Under the pieces are notes generated by a model. The model was not told where the DNA came from, made no database searches, and worked only from the letters and a program-made list of their open reading frames with translations. Below, piece by piece: positions 9,164-17,439 of a stretch of 64,000 nucleotides of DNA. Source of the stretch: Hominimerdicola alba (GTDB lineage Bacteria > Bacillota > Clostridia > Oscillospirales > Ruminococcaceae). The position numbers were made by a program, and so were the translations under genes. Each line of letters starts with the position of its first letter. Within the stretch, counting starts at the first letter, position 1. The DNA lies in assembly GCF_900112155.1 (NCBI RefSeq), contig NZ_FOKQ01000018.1, forward strand, positions 16,712 to 80,711, in the 5' to 3' direction.

Positions 9164-9209
9164 TTTCCCGGAAGTAAAGAATATGAAAAATGATTAGAAG
9201 AATGCTTTG

Positions 9210-10640
9210 TCAGAACCCTCCGAAAAAACTGAAAGGGTCATAGTAGTAATCGTCATAGTCGTTGTAATTGTTGTAGTAGTCATTGCGGCGGGTGTCGTTG
9301 TTTTCGGTGACCACCGTTTCGCCTGTAGCTTCGTCAAGTACAACGTCTATATTTATCTTTCGGCTGCTTCGGTAGACTGTCAGTGTCACCGTGTCGCCGG
9401 GTTTATGCTTGTTCTTGACATCGTTCAGCTGAACTATGCCGTTTATTATAGTATCATCGATAGCGATGATGATGTCGTTCTCTTTAAGACCCGCAGCCTG
9501 TGCGCCGCTGCCCTCAGTTACCGTCTTTACCAGGAATCCCTGAGGTATGCCGTAGTAAGTGGAGTAAGCGGATTTAACATCAGCGCCTGTGATACCAAGG
9601 CTGGGTCTGCCTGTTACATAGCCGTAACTCATAAGGTCACTGACTATAGGCAGTGCGTCATCTATCGGTATGGCGAATCCAAGACCTTCAACTTCCGCTG
9701 ATGCCACCTTAGCGGAGGTTATCCCCACTACCTGCCCGTAAGCATTTATCAGCGCACCGCCGGAGTTACCTCCGTTTATGGAAGCGTCGGTCTGAAATAC
9801 CTTCATGGTTATATCTTCAACAGTTATCGTCCTGTCCTTAGCCGAGATTATTCCCGAAGTAGCGGTGTTAGCCAGGTCAAGTCCAAGGGGATTTCCTATA
9901 ACTATCGCAAGCTCGCCAACCTGTACATCTGCAGATTTTCCTATCTCAGCCTTAACAAGATCGTTCTTTTCGATCTTCAGCACCGCCAGATCTGTCTGGG
10001 TATCTTTACCAACATTCACCGCGGTGTAAGTCAGCTCGTCCTGATTCTCATCGCCGTTTCCGTAATAAGGGGGAAGCACAACCGATATAGACTGCGCGTC
10101 CTTGATAACGTGTGCATTGGTGATGATGTATCCGTCTTCGCTGAGGATTATACCCGAACCTGTAGCAATGCCCATCTCTGTGATGCAGCTTATGCCGACT
10201 ACAGAGGGTGACAGTTTGCTTATGATGTCAGGTATCTTCATAGCATCTTCGGGTGCCGCCAGCTGTTCCAGCGTAGGAAGATTGCTCCTGTTGACAGAAG
10301 CGGCCGAAGGATCGATACGCTCTGTGTCAGCAACTTCCTTGCCGGCTGCATCATTTCGGTCAGCAGGAAAGACGCCGTCCCTGTCAGTGACTATCCTGTA
10401 ACCCACAATGGAAGTTACAGCTATCGCACCAACACCCAGCACCGCCACAAAAGCAGTGAGTATCTTTTTGCCCGCAGAACCTTTCTTGCCCGTGGGTTCA
10501 TAGGAGTACTCGTGCGCCATACCCTGAGGAACGTAATTCTGCGGCTCGCCGAAGCTCTCGCGGTTCACATAGGGCTGCTGAACCGAGGGTGTTCTGTTAT
10601 CATCATAAGGCGGATATCCGCCGCCGTTATATCCGTTCAA
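9210..10640 (-). CDS. HtrA/DegP-like trypsin-type serine protease with PDZ domain
   Basis: 476 residues from a TTG start with GGAGGG seven bases upstream. A Gly/Tyr/Pro-rich cytoplasmic N-terminus is followed by a membrane segment (about 60-84) and an extracytoplasmic protease domain. The catalytic triad is visible: H177 (TNAHVI), D217 (TDLAVLKI) and S293 (GGNSGGALI). A PDZ domain follows (about 345-430). The last 30 or so residues are rich in Tyr, Asn and Asp and end in FSFFGGF, an unusual tail for the family. Such proteases degrade or refold damaged envelope proteins. The gene stands alone, divergent from the VOC gene. Confidence 0.92.
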   Translation of the reverse strand: MNGYNGGGYPPYDDNRTPSVQQPYVNRESFGEPQNYVPQGMAHEYSYEPTGKKGSAGKKILTAFVAVLGVGAIAVTSIVGYRIVTDRDGVFPADRNDAAGKEVADTERIDPSAASVNRSNLPTLEQLAAPEDAMKIPDIISKLSPSVVGISCITEMGIATGSGIILSEDGYIITNAHVIKDAQSISVVLPPYYGNGDENQDELTYTAVNVGKDTQTDLAVLKIEKNDLVKAEIGKSADVQVGELAIVIGNPLGLDLANTATSGIISAKDRTITVEDITMKVFQTDASINGGNSGGALINAYGQVVGITSAKVASAEVEGLGFAIPIDDALPIVSDLMSYGYVTGRPSLGITGADVKSAYSTYYGIPQGFLVKTVTEGSGAQAAGLKENDIIIAIDDTIINGIVQLNDVKNKHKPGDTVTLTVYRSSRKINIDVVLDEATGETVVTENNDTRRNDYYNNYNDYDDYYYDPFSFFGGF

Positions 10641-10653
10641 TCAAACGCCCTCC

Positions 10654-10682
10654 TTGACAAACTGGTCGGTCTGTAATATAAT
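10654..10682 (+). promoter_or_regulatory. perfect consensus sigma-A promoter pointing toward the VOC gene
   Basis: TTGACA, 17-bp spacer, TATAAT. It lies just upstream of the leftward htrA-like start and overlaps its ribosome binding region, so transcription from it would leave a leader of about 200 nt before the gene at 10890. Confidence 0.7.
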
Positions 10683-10691
10683 GTATTACAG
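10671..10691. promoter_or_regulatory. palindromic operator candidate over the -10 box
   Basis: CTGTAATA-TAATG-TATTACAG is a perfect 8-bp inverted repeat with a 5-bp centre that covers the TATAAT. A repressor bound here would block the promoter. The regulator is unknown. Confidence 0.5.
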
Positions 10692-10889
10692 GATCTGCTG
10701 TACGTCATCTGACAATATTCATTATACCCGCAAATGTGATAGTTAAATGACAATCATAAAAAACTTTACAAAATTATTTCGTGGTGTTAAAACCGCGCAG
10801 ATACGCAGGGGTTATCCACAAGAAAATTATAATTGTCCCTTTTTACTTTTGTGTTGTAGATAAGATAAACGGGATTTGCGGAGGTCGCG

Positions 10890-11276
10890 ATGAAGAATTA
10901 TACACAAGTATATGTAAAAAACAGTTTTGAAGCAGCTGAAACATACTGTAAAGCTTTTGGCGCAGAAATAACTCGTAAATTTATGAACGAGGATAACACA
11001 GCTTATGAACACTGCGAGTTATCTGTAAACGGGGAAGGTTTTTTGGCATTGGCGGAAGCGAAAAATCCTTGTGATATAGATGTAGTACATAAATATAAGT
11101 GGGAAACCATGACTTTTAACGTTTTTGAAATGGGAACTGAAGGAGCCGTTTATAATGCTTTTCAAGTTTTGAGCGACGGCGGTGTAATTATCAAACCTAT
11201 CGGAGAACTTCCATGGAGTAAATGCTGTGCTACCATTATTGACAAATATGGCGTGTGCTGGTGGATTTCAATTTAA
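10890..11276 (+). CDS. VOC-superfamily (PhnB/glyoxalase-like) protein
   Basis: 128 residues with the PhnB-like pattern: YVKNSFEAAETYCKAFGAE at the start, a central VNGEGFLALAE strand, and FQVLSDGGVIIKPIGELPW then DKYGVCWWISI at the end, which matches the usual LxxGGxVxxPLxxxxWG...DxFGVxW layout. The fold builds metal-dependent dioxygenases, lyases and antibiotic-binding proteins; the reaction here cannot be told from sequence. GGAGG lies six bases before the ATG. Base composition is more AT-rich than neighbouring genes and the gene stands alone between two other units, so recent acquisition is possible. Confidence 0.75.
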   Translation: MKNYTQVYVKNSFEAAETYCKAFGAEITRKFMNEDNTAYEHCELSVNGEGFLALAEAKNPCDIDVVHKYKWETMTFNVFEMGTEGAVYNAFQVLSDGGVIIKPIGELPWSKCCATIIDKYGVCWWISI

Positions 11277-11361
11277 CAAATTCTTATTTATATTAGGAAC
11301 ACTTTTGTAAAAAAAGAAAGCTAGAATTTACATTTTTTTTACATAATATCCTGCGTGACAC

Positions 11362-11390
11362 TTGACAACGCACCCACTATATGTTATAAT
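11362..11390 (+). promoter_or_regulatory. perfect consensus promoter of the rpmG-secE-nusG-rplK-rplA operon
   Basis: TTGACA, 17-bp spacer, TATAAT; transcription should start near 11397. Confidence 0.85.
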
Positions 11391-11396
11391 ATGTGT

Positions 11397-11566
11397 ACCT
11401 CTTTATGAGGTCTATTTTTTTGCGCCGAAAAAAACGGAGGCAGAAAATCATAAGTTACCTCAGAATGCCGTAAGGTGCGGCATTTGCGCTTAAATGCGCA
11501 TGAGGGAGGCAAAGACGTACCCCAACCGTTCTTTGAGGGGTATAAATTTCGTCAGGAGGTGCCGAA
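11397..11566 (+). promoter_or_regulatory. structured leader of rpmG with an early hairpin and T tract
   Basis: The roughly 170-nt untranslated leader opens with ACCTC-TTTAT-GAGGT followed by seven T residues, which looks like a terminator within 25 nt of the start. Three further hairpins follow: TGCCG/CGGCA near 11467-11482, TGCGC/GCGCA near 11484-11499, and TACCCC/GGGGTA near 11518-11542. This could be an attenuator, but the regulator is unknown. Confidence 0.45.
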
Positions 11567-11716
11567 ATGAGAGTTAAGATCACACTCGCGTGCACAGAGT
11601 GCAAGCAGAGAAACTACAACACCAAGAAGAACAAGAAGAATGACCCTGACAGACTTGAGATGAATAAGTACTGCAAGTTCTGCAAGAAGCACACTCTTCA
11701 CAAAGAGACTAAGTGA
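11567..11716 (+). CDS. rpmG: 50S ribosomal protein L33
   Basis: 49 residues. The full L33 pattern is visible: [17 protein letters not shown] at the start and [18 protein letters not shown] at the end. Four cysteines (9, 12, 36, 39) form two CxxC pairs, so this is the zinc-binding form. It is the first gene of the operon that continues with secE and nusG, the common arrangement in Firmicutes. AGGAGG lies eight bases upstream of the ATG. Confidence 0.97.
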   Translation: MRVKITLACTECKQRNYNTKKNKKNDPDRLEMNKYCKFCKKHTLHKETK

Positions 11717-11734
11717 TTCTGAAAGGAGTTAGCT

Positions 11735-11989
11735 ATGGCTAAGGACGCTAAGGACACAAAGTCTAAAAAGAAGGACGCGAAAGAGGAAAAGAAGAAGGGC
11801 GGACTCGGTAAGTATTTCAAAGAGCTTCGCGCTGAACTGAAAAAGGTCGTATGGCCCACAAGACAGCAGGTCGTTAACAATACGGGTGTTGTACTTGTAG
11901 TAATGTCAGTAGTAGGTCTGTTCCTTTTCGCAGTCGATACTGGACTGAGCTATGCTATAAGCAAGCTGATCAGTCTGGGTACAGGCTAA
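11735..11989 (+). CDS. secE: preprotein translocase subunit SecE
   Basis: 84 residues: a Lys/Asp-rich N-terminal extension, the conserved amphipathic helix YFKELRAELKKVVWPTRQQV, then one membrane segment (about residues 50-75). SecE clamps SecY in the protein-export channel. The single-span form is typical of Gram-positive bacteria. It lies between rpmG and nusG with short gaps, each gene having its own strong ribosome binding site. Confidence 0.96.
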   Translation: MAKDAKDTKSKKKDAKEEKKKGGLGKYFKELRAELKKVVWPTRQQVVNNTGVVLVVMSVVGLFLFAVDTGLSYAISKLISLGTG

Positions 11990-12032
11990 ATGCCTGTGAC
12001 GGTATGAACGACATCAATATGGAGGTTTAAGC

Positions 12033-12560
12033 ATGGCAGAAGAAGCAAAGTGGTATGTAGTACACACCTATTCCGGCTATGAGAATAAGGTAGCCCAGAA
12101 TATTGAAAAGGTCGTTGAAAACCGTAAGCTCCACGATCTTATCCCTGAAGTGAGGATCCCTATGGAGACCGTCACTGAGATAAAGGGCGAAAAGACCGTT
12201 GAAGCAGAAAAGAAGCTGTTCCCCAGCTATGTGCTGGTGAAGATGGTCCTTACAGATGACAGCTGGTATATAGTAAGGAATACCAGAGGCGTTACAGGAT
12301 TTGTAGGTCCCGGAAGCAAGCCCGTGCCCCTTTCCGACAGGGAAGTTGAGGCTCTCGGCGTTGATACGGGCACGCAGACAGTCAGAACGGATATCGCAGT
12401 TGGTGACGATGTTATCATGGTCGGCGGTTCCTTCGACGGCATGAGCGGTACAGTTTCCGCACTTGACCTTGAAAATGCTGCGGCAGATGTAACAGTGTCT
12501 ATGTTCGGCAGAGAAACATCAGTAACACTGCCCCTCACTCAGCTGAGGAAAGAGGACTGA
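12033..12560 (+). CDS. nusG: transcription termination/antitermination factor NusG
   Basis: 175 residues. The N-terminal NGN domain starts with KWYVVHTYSGYENKVAQNI and contains LFPSYVLVKM and RGVTGFVGPGSKP. The C-terminal KOW domain carries VGDDVIMVGGSFDGMSGTV. NusG binds the RNA polymerase clamp and affects pausing and termination. Gene order secE-nusG-rplK-rplA is the conserved one. Confidence 0.97.
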   Translation: MAEEAKWYVVHTYSGYENKVAQNIEKVVENRKLHDLIPEVRIPMETVTEIKGEKTVEAEKKLFPSYVLVKMVLTDDSWYIVRNTRGVTGFVGPGSKPVPLSDREVEALGVDTGTQTVRTDIAVGDDVIMVGGSFDGMSGTVSALDLENAAADVTVSMFGRETSVTLPLTQLRKED

Positions 12561-12675
12561 TAATTAACAGCTTGGGGTGAGATCCCCCGCAAGTAAGCAT
12601 GAGGAAGTTAAGCTTCCGGAAACGTGGGAGAGCCGCAAGGCTCGCCTTACCACTTAATTATGGAGGTGCAATATA
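12561..12675 (+). promoter_or_regulatory. leader of rplK, candidate L1 autoregulatory site
   Basis: A 115-nt gap without a reading frame. It can fold with GGGGT/ATCCCC around 12575-12587, GAAGTTAAGCTTCC around 12602-12616, and GAGCC-GCAA-GGCTC at 12629-12642. In bacteria L1 represses this operon by binding a structured site just before rplK; the identity of this one is inferred from position and structure. Confidence 0.45.
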
Positions 12676-13101
12676 ATGGCACAGAAGGTAGTAGGCTATA
12701 TCAAGCTTCAGATCCCCGCAGGAAAGGCAACTCCTGCTCCCCCTGTTGGTCCTGCACTGGGTCAGCACGGCGTTAACATTATGGCATTCACAAAGGATTT
12801 CAACGAGAGAACCAAGAACGATATCGGTCTGATCATCCCTGTTGTAATCACTGTTTATGCTGACAGATCATTCACATTCATCACCAAGACTCCTCCTGCA
12901 GCAGTTCTGATCAAGAAGGCTTGCAAGATCGAGTCCGGTTCCGGCGTTCCTAACAAGACCAAGGTTGCAACTATCACCAAGGATCAGGTTAGACAGATCG
13001 CTGAGCAGAAGATGCCCGACCTCAACGCAGCTAACATCGACACTGCAATGAGCATGATCGCAGGTACCTGCAGATCTATGGGCGTTGTAGTTGAGGACTG
13101 A
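12676..13101 (+). CDS. rplK: 50S ribosomal protein L11
   Basis: 141 residues matching L11 from end to end: [20 protein letters not shown] near the start, [13 protein letters not shown], the hinge, and [15 protein letters not shown] leading into the C-terminal rRNA-binding domain with [15 protein letters not shown]11 forms the GTPase-associated centre with 23S rRNA. Codon use is strongly biased, as expected for a highly expressed gene. Confidence 0.98.
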   Translation: MAQKVVGYIKLQIPAGKATPAPPVGPALGQHGVNIMAFTKDFNERTKNDIGLIIPVVITVYADRSFTFITKTPPAAVLIKKACKIESGSGVPNKTKVATITKDQVRQIAEQKMPDLNAANIDTAMSMIAGTCRSMGVVVED

Positions 13102-13116
13102 GGGGAGGAATAAAGA

Positions 13117-13812
13117 ATGAAGCACGGAAAGAAGTATGTTGACGCTGCTAAGGTAGTTGACAAGGCTAAGCAGTACGATGCAGTTGAGGCTCTTGAGCTG
13201 GCTGCTAACAATGCAAAGGCTAAGTTCGATGAGACCATCGAGCTCCACATCCGTCTGGGCGTTGACTCCAGACACGCTGACCAGCAGGTTAGAGGCGCTG
13301 TTGTTCTCCCTAACGGTACCGGTAAGAAGGTAAGAGTTCTGGTATTCTGCAAGGAAGACAAGATCGAGGCTGCAAAGGCAGCTGGCGCTGAGTATGCAGG
13401 CGGCATGGAGTTCGTTGATAAGATCACTAAGGAAAACTGGATGGATTTCGACGTAGTTATCGCTTCTCCCGATATGATGGGCGTTGTTGGTAGACTCGGT
13501 AAGGTCCTCGGTCCCCGTGGTCTGATGCCTAACCCCAAGGCTGGTACTGTTACTCCCGATGTTGCAAAGGCTGTAACTGATGCTAAGGCTGGTAAGATCG
13601 AGTACAGACTCGACAAGACCAACATCATTCACTGCCCCATCGGTAAGGCTTCCTTCGGCGTAGAGAAGCTGGAGCAGAACTTCAATACTCTCGTTGATGC
13701 AGTAGTTAAGGCTAAGCCTGCAGCTGCAAAGGGTCAGTATCTGAAGAGCATCACTGTTGCTTCTACTATGGGCGTTGGTATCAGAGTAAATACCGCTAAG
13801 TACGGCAACTAA
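13117..13812 (+). CDS. rplA: 50S ribosomal protein L1
   Basis: 231 residues with the L1 signatures [20 protein letters not shown] and [20 protein letters not shown]. It builds the L1 stalk at the E site and usually represses its own operon at the RNA level. It begins 15 bases after rplK. A strong terminator follows directly, so rplJ and rplL, often next in other bacteria, are not part of this unit. Confidence 0.98.
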   Translation: MKHGKKYVDAAKVVDKAKQYDAVEALELAANNAKAKFDETIELHIRLGVDSRHADQQVRGAVVLPNGTGKKVRVLVFCKEDKIEAAKAAGAEYAGGMEFVDKITKENWMDFDVVIASPDMMGVVGRLGKVLGPRGLMPNPKAGTVTPDVAKAVTDAKAGKIEYRLDKTNIIHCPIGKASFGVEKLEQNFNTLVDAVVKAKPAAAKGQYLKSITVASTMGVGIRVNTAKYGN

Positions 13813-13825
13813 TTTTGTTCGTTAT

Positions 13826-13859
13826 GCGTGTATCCGTTTATGCGGGTACACGCTTTTTT
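13826..13859 (+). terminator. terminator of the rpmG-rplA operon
   Basis: GCGTGTATCC / GGGTACACGC stem followed by TTTTTT. Confidence 0.9.
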
Positions 13860-13937
13860 CTTGAAAAAATATTTTATGGTTATCCCGCTAACATATCAAA
13901 TTTATTTGTGTTATTTCGGAACTTGAAATACTTGGCG

Positions 13938-13978
13938 GATATCCTTACCCCCCGCCGTAGGCGGGGGGTGAGGATATC
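13938..13978. repeat. long GC-rich intergenic palindrome
   Basis: Two 19-base arms (first arm GATATCCTTACCCCCCGCC) separated by GTA pair along their whole length with one G-U pair. No T tract follows on either strand, so it is not a standard terminator. It lies in an otherwise empty 270-bp gap between rplA and the next gene and may be a REP-like element. Confidence 0.6.
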
Positions 13979-14130
13979 ATCGACACAATGTTTTCTTGTT
14001 ATATATCACTATGGCGTGGTGTGGGAAAGGGATAGTCAAAAAATTTTTTTAGAAAAAGTGAGTGGTTTTATTTTTTCTCACGTATATGTATATGAAAGAT
14101 CTTTCAGAACTAAGAAAAGGAGGATACCTA

Positions 14131-15417
14131 ATGAAAAATTTAACAGAGCTTCTAAAGGACATCCCCCTTGATGAGATGACGGGAGGTCTTGATATGAATA
14201 TCAGCGAAGAAAATAGAATAAAAACCAATGTGCAGAACAACAAAGCTAAAATAAAGAACAAAGCCCCGGCAGCCGTAGCCATAGCAGCCTGTGCGGCTGT
14301 AGCCGTGGCTGGTGCGATGCATTACAGGGGCAACGATATCCCCGAACCCGGTGTGTCCAATGACAGCACCGTCACTACGGATGCAGAGGATTGCACCGAA
14401 GTTACCGATGCAATATCGACAGATGACGAAGATTACACAAAAGCGAATAACGAAAAATATATCCGTCTCTGGTATGAAGATCACGGAAGGGACTATGACC
14501 TTGTAAAGGATCGTATAACCATTATGGATTCCGAGGAATGCGAGGAGTTAAGCGGCGGCGGTTATATACAGGGTTTATATGTAACCGGTGAATCGAAGTT
14601 CGTTGGAATCCCCGATGTTGATATCAGGGTTGCTGATGTAAGGGTATCCTATCCGTTCTATGAGATAGATTATTTAATAAAGTCAGATGACGCAGACTTA
14701 CTTGATGACGTTGTTCTGAGCTCTGGATTCTTTGTCGGCGAATATAGCTATTATACCAATGATACTAAACTGTCTTGGCGTGGAGAAGATGTCGCAATAT
14801 ACACTGCTCATATCGATCTGTCTAAGGGAGATGCCTATGATCATGCAAAACTTGGCGAAAAACTCGGCGTGACTGTTGCTGATAAATATTTAGCCGAATT
14901 CACACTGGGCGAGGATATCGAGTTCGATCCTGAATATGTATATGACCACCATATCTCCGCGAATGCAGACGGAAAGTGGAATATACAGCGCGCTCTATAT
15001 CCCGAACAGGGTAACGTTGATATCGATTATACGATAAATTCCGTTGATTACTCGAATTATAATCTGGCATTCAATTTTACTCTCAATACGGAGCTGAACA
15101 ATTTTGATTCGTTCTTCTTTGGCGAAGAGATAGCTACAGTATTCCACAGTGATGAATATGTGGCTGAATTAGAGGCTGCAGGCAAACTGGAATATGGAAC
15201 AGAACTGGGCTGTGAATACGACCCTGACCGTGACTACCACTTTGTTAAGCTTGAATATGCAGACGGCACTATTAAAAATCTTGATTTCAACGCTGTTGCC
15301 ACACGAGAGCTCGATGACGGCACTTTGACCATCACATTCAATAGCCTTGACTATCCCTTTGATGCCGACAGTGTTACAGCTATCCATCTTGGTTCAGCCG
15401 TTATACCTGTAAAATAA
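14131..15417 (+). CDS. single-pass membrane protein, possible anti-sigma partner of the downstream ECF sigma factor
   Basis: 428 residues from the ATG preceded by GGAGG. An N-terminal cytoplasmic part of about 45 residues (MKNLTELLKDIPLDEMT...) is followed by one Ala/Val-rich membrane segment (about 48-63), an acidic Thr/Ser-rich linker, and a large extracytoplasmic region without a domain I recognise. The sigma gene begins 35 bases downstream, so the two are probably one unit. Membrane proteins beside ECF sigma factors are often their anti-sigma factors, with a short cytoplasmic part holding the sigma factor. Here the order is reversed compared with the usual sigma-then-anti-sigma. The role is inferred from context. 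Confidence 0.55.
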   Translation: MKNLTELLKDIPLDEMTGGLDMNISEENRIKTNVQNNKAKIKNKAPAAVAIAACAAVAVAGAMHYRGNDIPEPGVSNDSTVTTDAEDCTEVTDAISTDDEDYTKANNEKYIRLWYEDHGRDYDLVKDRITIMDSEECEELSGGGYIQGLYVTGESKFVGIPDVDIRVADVRVSYPFYEIDYLIKSDDADLLDDVVLSSGFFVGEYSYYTNDTKLSWRGEDVAIYTAHIDLSKGDAYDHAKLGEKLGVTVADKYLAEFTLGEDIEFDPEYVYDHHISANADGKWNIQRALYPEQGNVDIDYTINSVDYSNYNLAFNFTLNTELNNFDSFFFGEEIATVFHSDEYVAELEAAGKLEYGTELGCEYDPDRDYHFVKLEYADGTIKNLDFNAVATRELDDGTLTITFNSLDYPFDADSVTAIHLGSAVIPVK

Positions 15418-15452
15418 TATCATAAAAAACAAAAAAGAAAGGCGGTGACACC

Positions 15453-16007
15453 ATGACCGATGAAGAGATACTAACGCTCATGCAGCAAAATGATTCCTCA
15501 GCACTTGATGCGCTGATGGCAAAATACAAGACCCTCGTGAGCTTCATAATCTCCCAGTCGGTCAGGGGCAGCGCCGATGTTGAGGAAGCTGTGCAGGATA
15601 CCTTCTTCAAGGTGTGGCGCAACAGGTCTTCCATAGATACCGAAAAACGAAGCCTTAAAGGCTACATAAGTATGCTGGCGAAATGCTGTGCCGAGGACAA
15701 GCGCCGAAGCACCGCCCGCCATGCCGCTACCGACGATATCTCCGAAAAAGAAAACGACCTCGGAATCGATATCGACTACGAGGACGAAGCCGCAAAAAAG
15801 GAGAATATGCGCATCATCGCCGAAACTATCCGCGAGATGCCCTCTCCCGACCGCGAAATATTTATAGACAGATACTACTTCCGTCTCGCCGTAAAGGATA
15901 TCGCCGATATGCGTAACTTAAAGCCCAAAAAAGTTGAAAATATCCTCGCCCGCCGCAAGAAAAAACTGGGCAAGGAACTCCTGAAAAAAGGCATTATCCT
16001 CTCTTAA
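15453..16007 (+). CDS. ECF-type RNA polymerase sigma factor
   Basis: 184 residues. Region 2 is clear: LDALMAKYKTLVSFIISQSV then DVEEAVQDTFFKVWRN and LKGYISMLAKCCAEDKRR. Region 4 follows after an acidic linker: MPSPDREIFIDRYYFRLAVK and MRNLKPKKVENILARRKKKL. Sigma factors of this kind direct transcription of envelope or stress genes. The gene has AGAAAGGCGGTGA before its ATG and a strong terminator after it. Confidence 0.88.
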   Translation: MTDEEILTLMQQNDSSALDALMAKYKTLVSFIISQSVRGSADVEEAVQDTFFKVWRNRSSIDTEKRSLKGYISMLAKCCAEDKRRSTARHAATDDISEKENDLGIDIDYEDEAAKKENMRIIAETIREMPSPDREIFIDRYYFRLAVKDIADMRNLKPKKVENILARRKKKLGKELLKKGIILS

Positions 16008-16013
16008 ATAGAC

Positions 16014-16053
16014 AAAAGACACTTTCGCACCAAACGAAAGTGTCTTTTCTTTT
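16014..16053 (+). terminator. terminator of the ECF sigma unit
   Basis: AAAAGACACTTTCG / CGAAAGTGTCTTTT is a perfect stem with a T-rich tail. It is also symmetrical enough to work for leftward transcripts. Confidence 0.9.
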
Positions 16054-16108
16054 AGTCTAAATATTAAGGGCTGTTTTGTAGAAGCAGAAGCCGTTCTCTC
16101 GACCCTGA

Positions 16109-16170
16109 CAATAATTATGAATTAATGAACGCAATAACGCTGCGCTTTTATTGCTATGAATTATGAATTC
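16109..16170 (-). repeat. dispersed gene-end repeat, copy A
   Basis: About 62 bp. Read leftward it gives GAATTCATAATTCATAGC, then GCAATAA...TTATTGC around a GCGCAGC core, then TTCATAATTATTG. It is nearly identical to copy B (24041-24101) in opposite orientation. It overlaps the stop codon of rlmH. Confidence 0.75.
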
Positions 16171-16654
16171 ATTTGTGGTATTTCGAGCCCTTGGCTATCT
16201 GAAAACCCCTGTATACCTGTTCCAGCAGAAGTATCCTGGCAAGCTGATGGGGGAATGTCATCTTCGACATTGAAAGCTTCATGTCTGCCCGCTGTTTTAC
16301 CGATGGCGCGATGCCAAATGAGGACCCGATGATGAAATTCAGCGTGGAATAACCGCGGGTGCCGCAGTCTGACATAGCCGATGAAAGTTCTTCGCTGGTC
16401 AGCTGTTTGCCCTCGATGCACATGGCGATGTTATACGCGCCGTTGGCATTCAGGTACTTTTCCATGGAAGCCGCTTCGCTTTCCAGCGCCGCCTCTATCT
16501 CCTTGGCAGAGGGGTCATCTGAAAGCCGATACTCGTTCAGCTCCACTATCTCGATCTTGCAGAAAGCCCCAAGACGTTTCACGTACTCAGCCGCCGCGTC
16601 ACGCCAGTACTTTTCTTTCAGCTTGCCCACAGTTATAAGATTCACTCTCAGCAT
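16169..16654 (-). CDS. rlmH: 23S rRNA pseudouridine-1915 N3-methyltransferase RlmH
   Basis: 161 residues from the ATG at 16654, which shares one base with the stop of the upstream gene. The SPOUT methyltransferase pattern is visible: LITVGKLKEKYWRDAAAEYV at the start, AMCIEGKQLTSEELS, the knot motif NFIIGSSFGI, and the C-terminal MTFPHQLARILLLEQVYRGF. RlmH methylates pseudouridine 1915 in helix 69. A longer frame opens at 16732 but overlaps the previous gene deeply and lacks family sequence. The stop codon falls in the dispersed repeat at 16109-16170. Confidence 0.95.
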   Translation of the reverse strand: MLRVNLITVGKLKEKYWRDAAAEYVKRLGAFCKIEIVELNEYRLSDDPSAKEIEAALESEAASMEKYLNANGAYNIAMCIEGKQLTSEELSSAMSDCGTRGYSTLNFIIGSSFGIAPSVKQRADMKLSMSKMTFPHQLARILLLEQVYRGFQIAKGSKYHK

Positions 16655-17439
16655 TAAAAGACCACCGCCCTTCCCGTGCCCTCGGGCTTTGCCGCCGCCA
16701 GAAGATAATCCTCTCCCCGCACATAGCCGCAAAGCGCCTTGACAGCACTGTTTTCCGCCAGCGTTGGCGTGTTGTTGTGCTGACTTATGTGCCCCAGCAC
16801 AAAGCTGTAAACTCCCGCCTTGACAAGACGAACCAACTCACGACCGCAGTCGCCATTTGAAAGATGTCCCCGCTCGGAAACTATCCTAGCCTGTAAGTCA
16901 GGGGGATATGGTCCGTACCTCAGCATCTTCGGGTCGTAATTCGATTCCAGAAGTACCAGCCTGCACTTTGCAAGCTGTTCATGAATATCATCCGTCACCG
17001 TACCAAGATCGGTGCAGACAGCACAGTCAGTCCCGCCGGGAACAGTTATCCTGTAACCGCAGCTTACGGGAGTGTCATGGGGTGTCCTGAAAGCCGTGAC
17101 CCCGAAACCGCTTATATCTACGGTGTTTTCATCAAGCTCTTCCAGCCTGCAGCCCTCACAGACCTTGTCATTCGATGCCAGAATTTCAAGATTGCCCGAA
17201 AGGGAGTAAACAGGCACTTTCAGCTTCTTCGTCAGAACTTTCAGCCCTGCGATATGGTCGGTGTGAGTGTGTGTGACAAGCACCGCCCGAACAGCAGAGG
17301 TATCTATACCCGCATTACCCAGAGCCGTGCATATCTTCTTGCAGCTCACTCCAGCATCCACGAGTATGCCTGCCTTTTCGTCCCCTATGTAAGTGCAGTT
17401 TCCGCTGCTGGATGAGAAGAGGGGGTACATCCTAGCCAT
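16654..17439 (-). CDS. metallo-beta-lactamase-fold hydrolase, WalJ/YycJ-like
   Basis: 261 residues from the ATG at 17439, six bases after GGAGG. The metal-binding motif THTHTDH is at residues 56-62, and further ligands are likely in FRTPHDTP, AVCTDLGTV and LESNYDPKML, with GHISQHNNT near the end. The early sequence LFSSSSGNCTYIG is typical of the WalJ/YycJ group, which is linked to the WalRK cell-wall regulon and is thought to be an exonuclease. It overlaps the upstream HAD gene by eight bases and the downstream rlmH by one, the yycJ-rlmH order known from other Firmicutes. Confidence 0.85.
   Translation of the reverse strand: MARMYPLFSSSSGNCTYIGDEKAGILVDAGVSCKKICTALGNAGIDTSAVRAVLVTHTHTDHIAGLKVLTKKLKVPVYSLSGNLEILASNDKVCEGCRLEELDENTVDISGFGVTAFRTPHDTPVSCGYRITVPGGTDCAVCTDLGTVTDDIHEQLAKCRLVLLESNYDPKMLRYGPYPPDLQARIVSERGHLSNGDCGRELVRLVKAGVYSFVLGHISQHNNTPTLAENSAVKALCGYVRGEDYLLAAAKPEGTGRAVVF

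Noticed and set aside
12868..13632. Two long - strand open frames over rplK and rplA
   Set aside because: Shadows caused by the strong codon bias of the ribosomal protein genes.
13815..14171. 118-residue open frame after rplA
   Set aside because: It runs through the operon terminator and the 19-bp palindrome and has no ribosome binding site.
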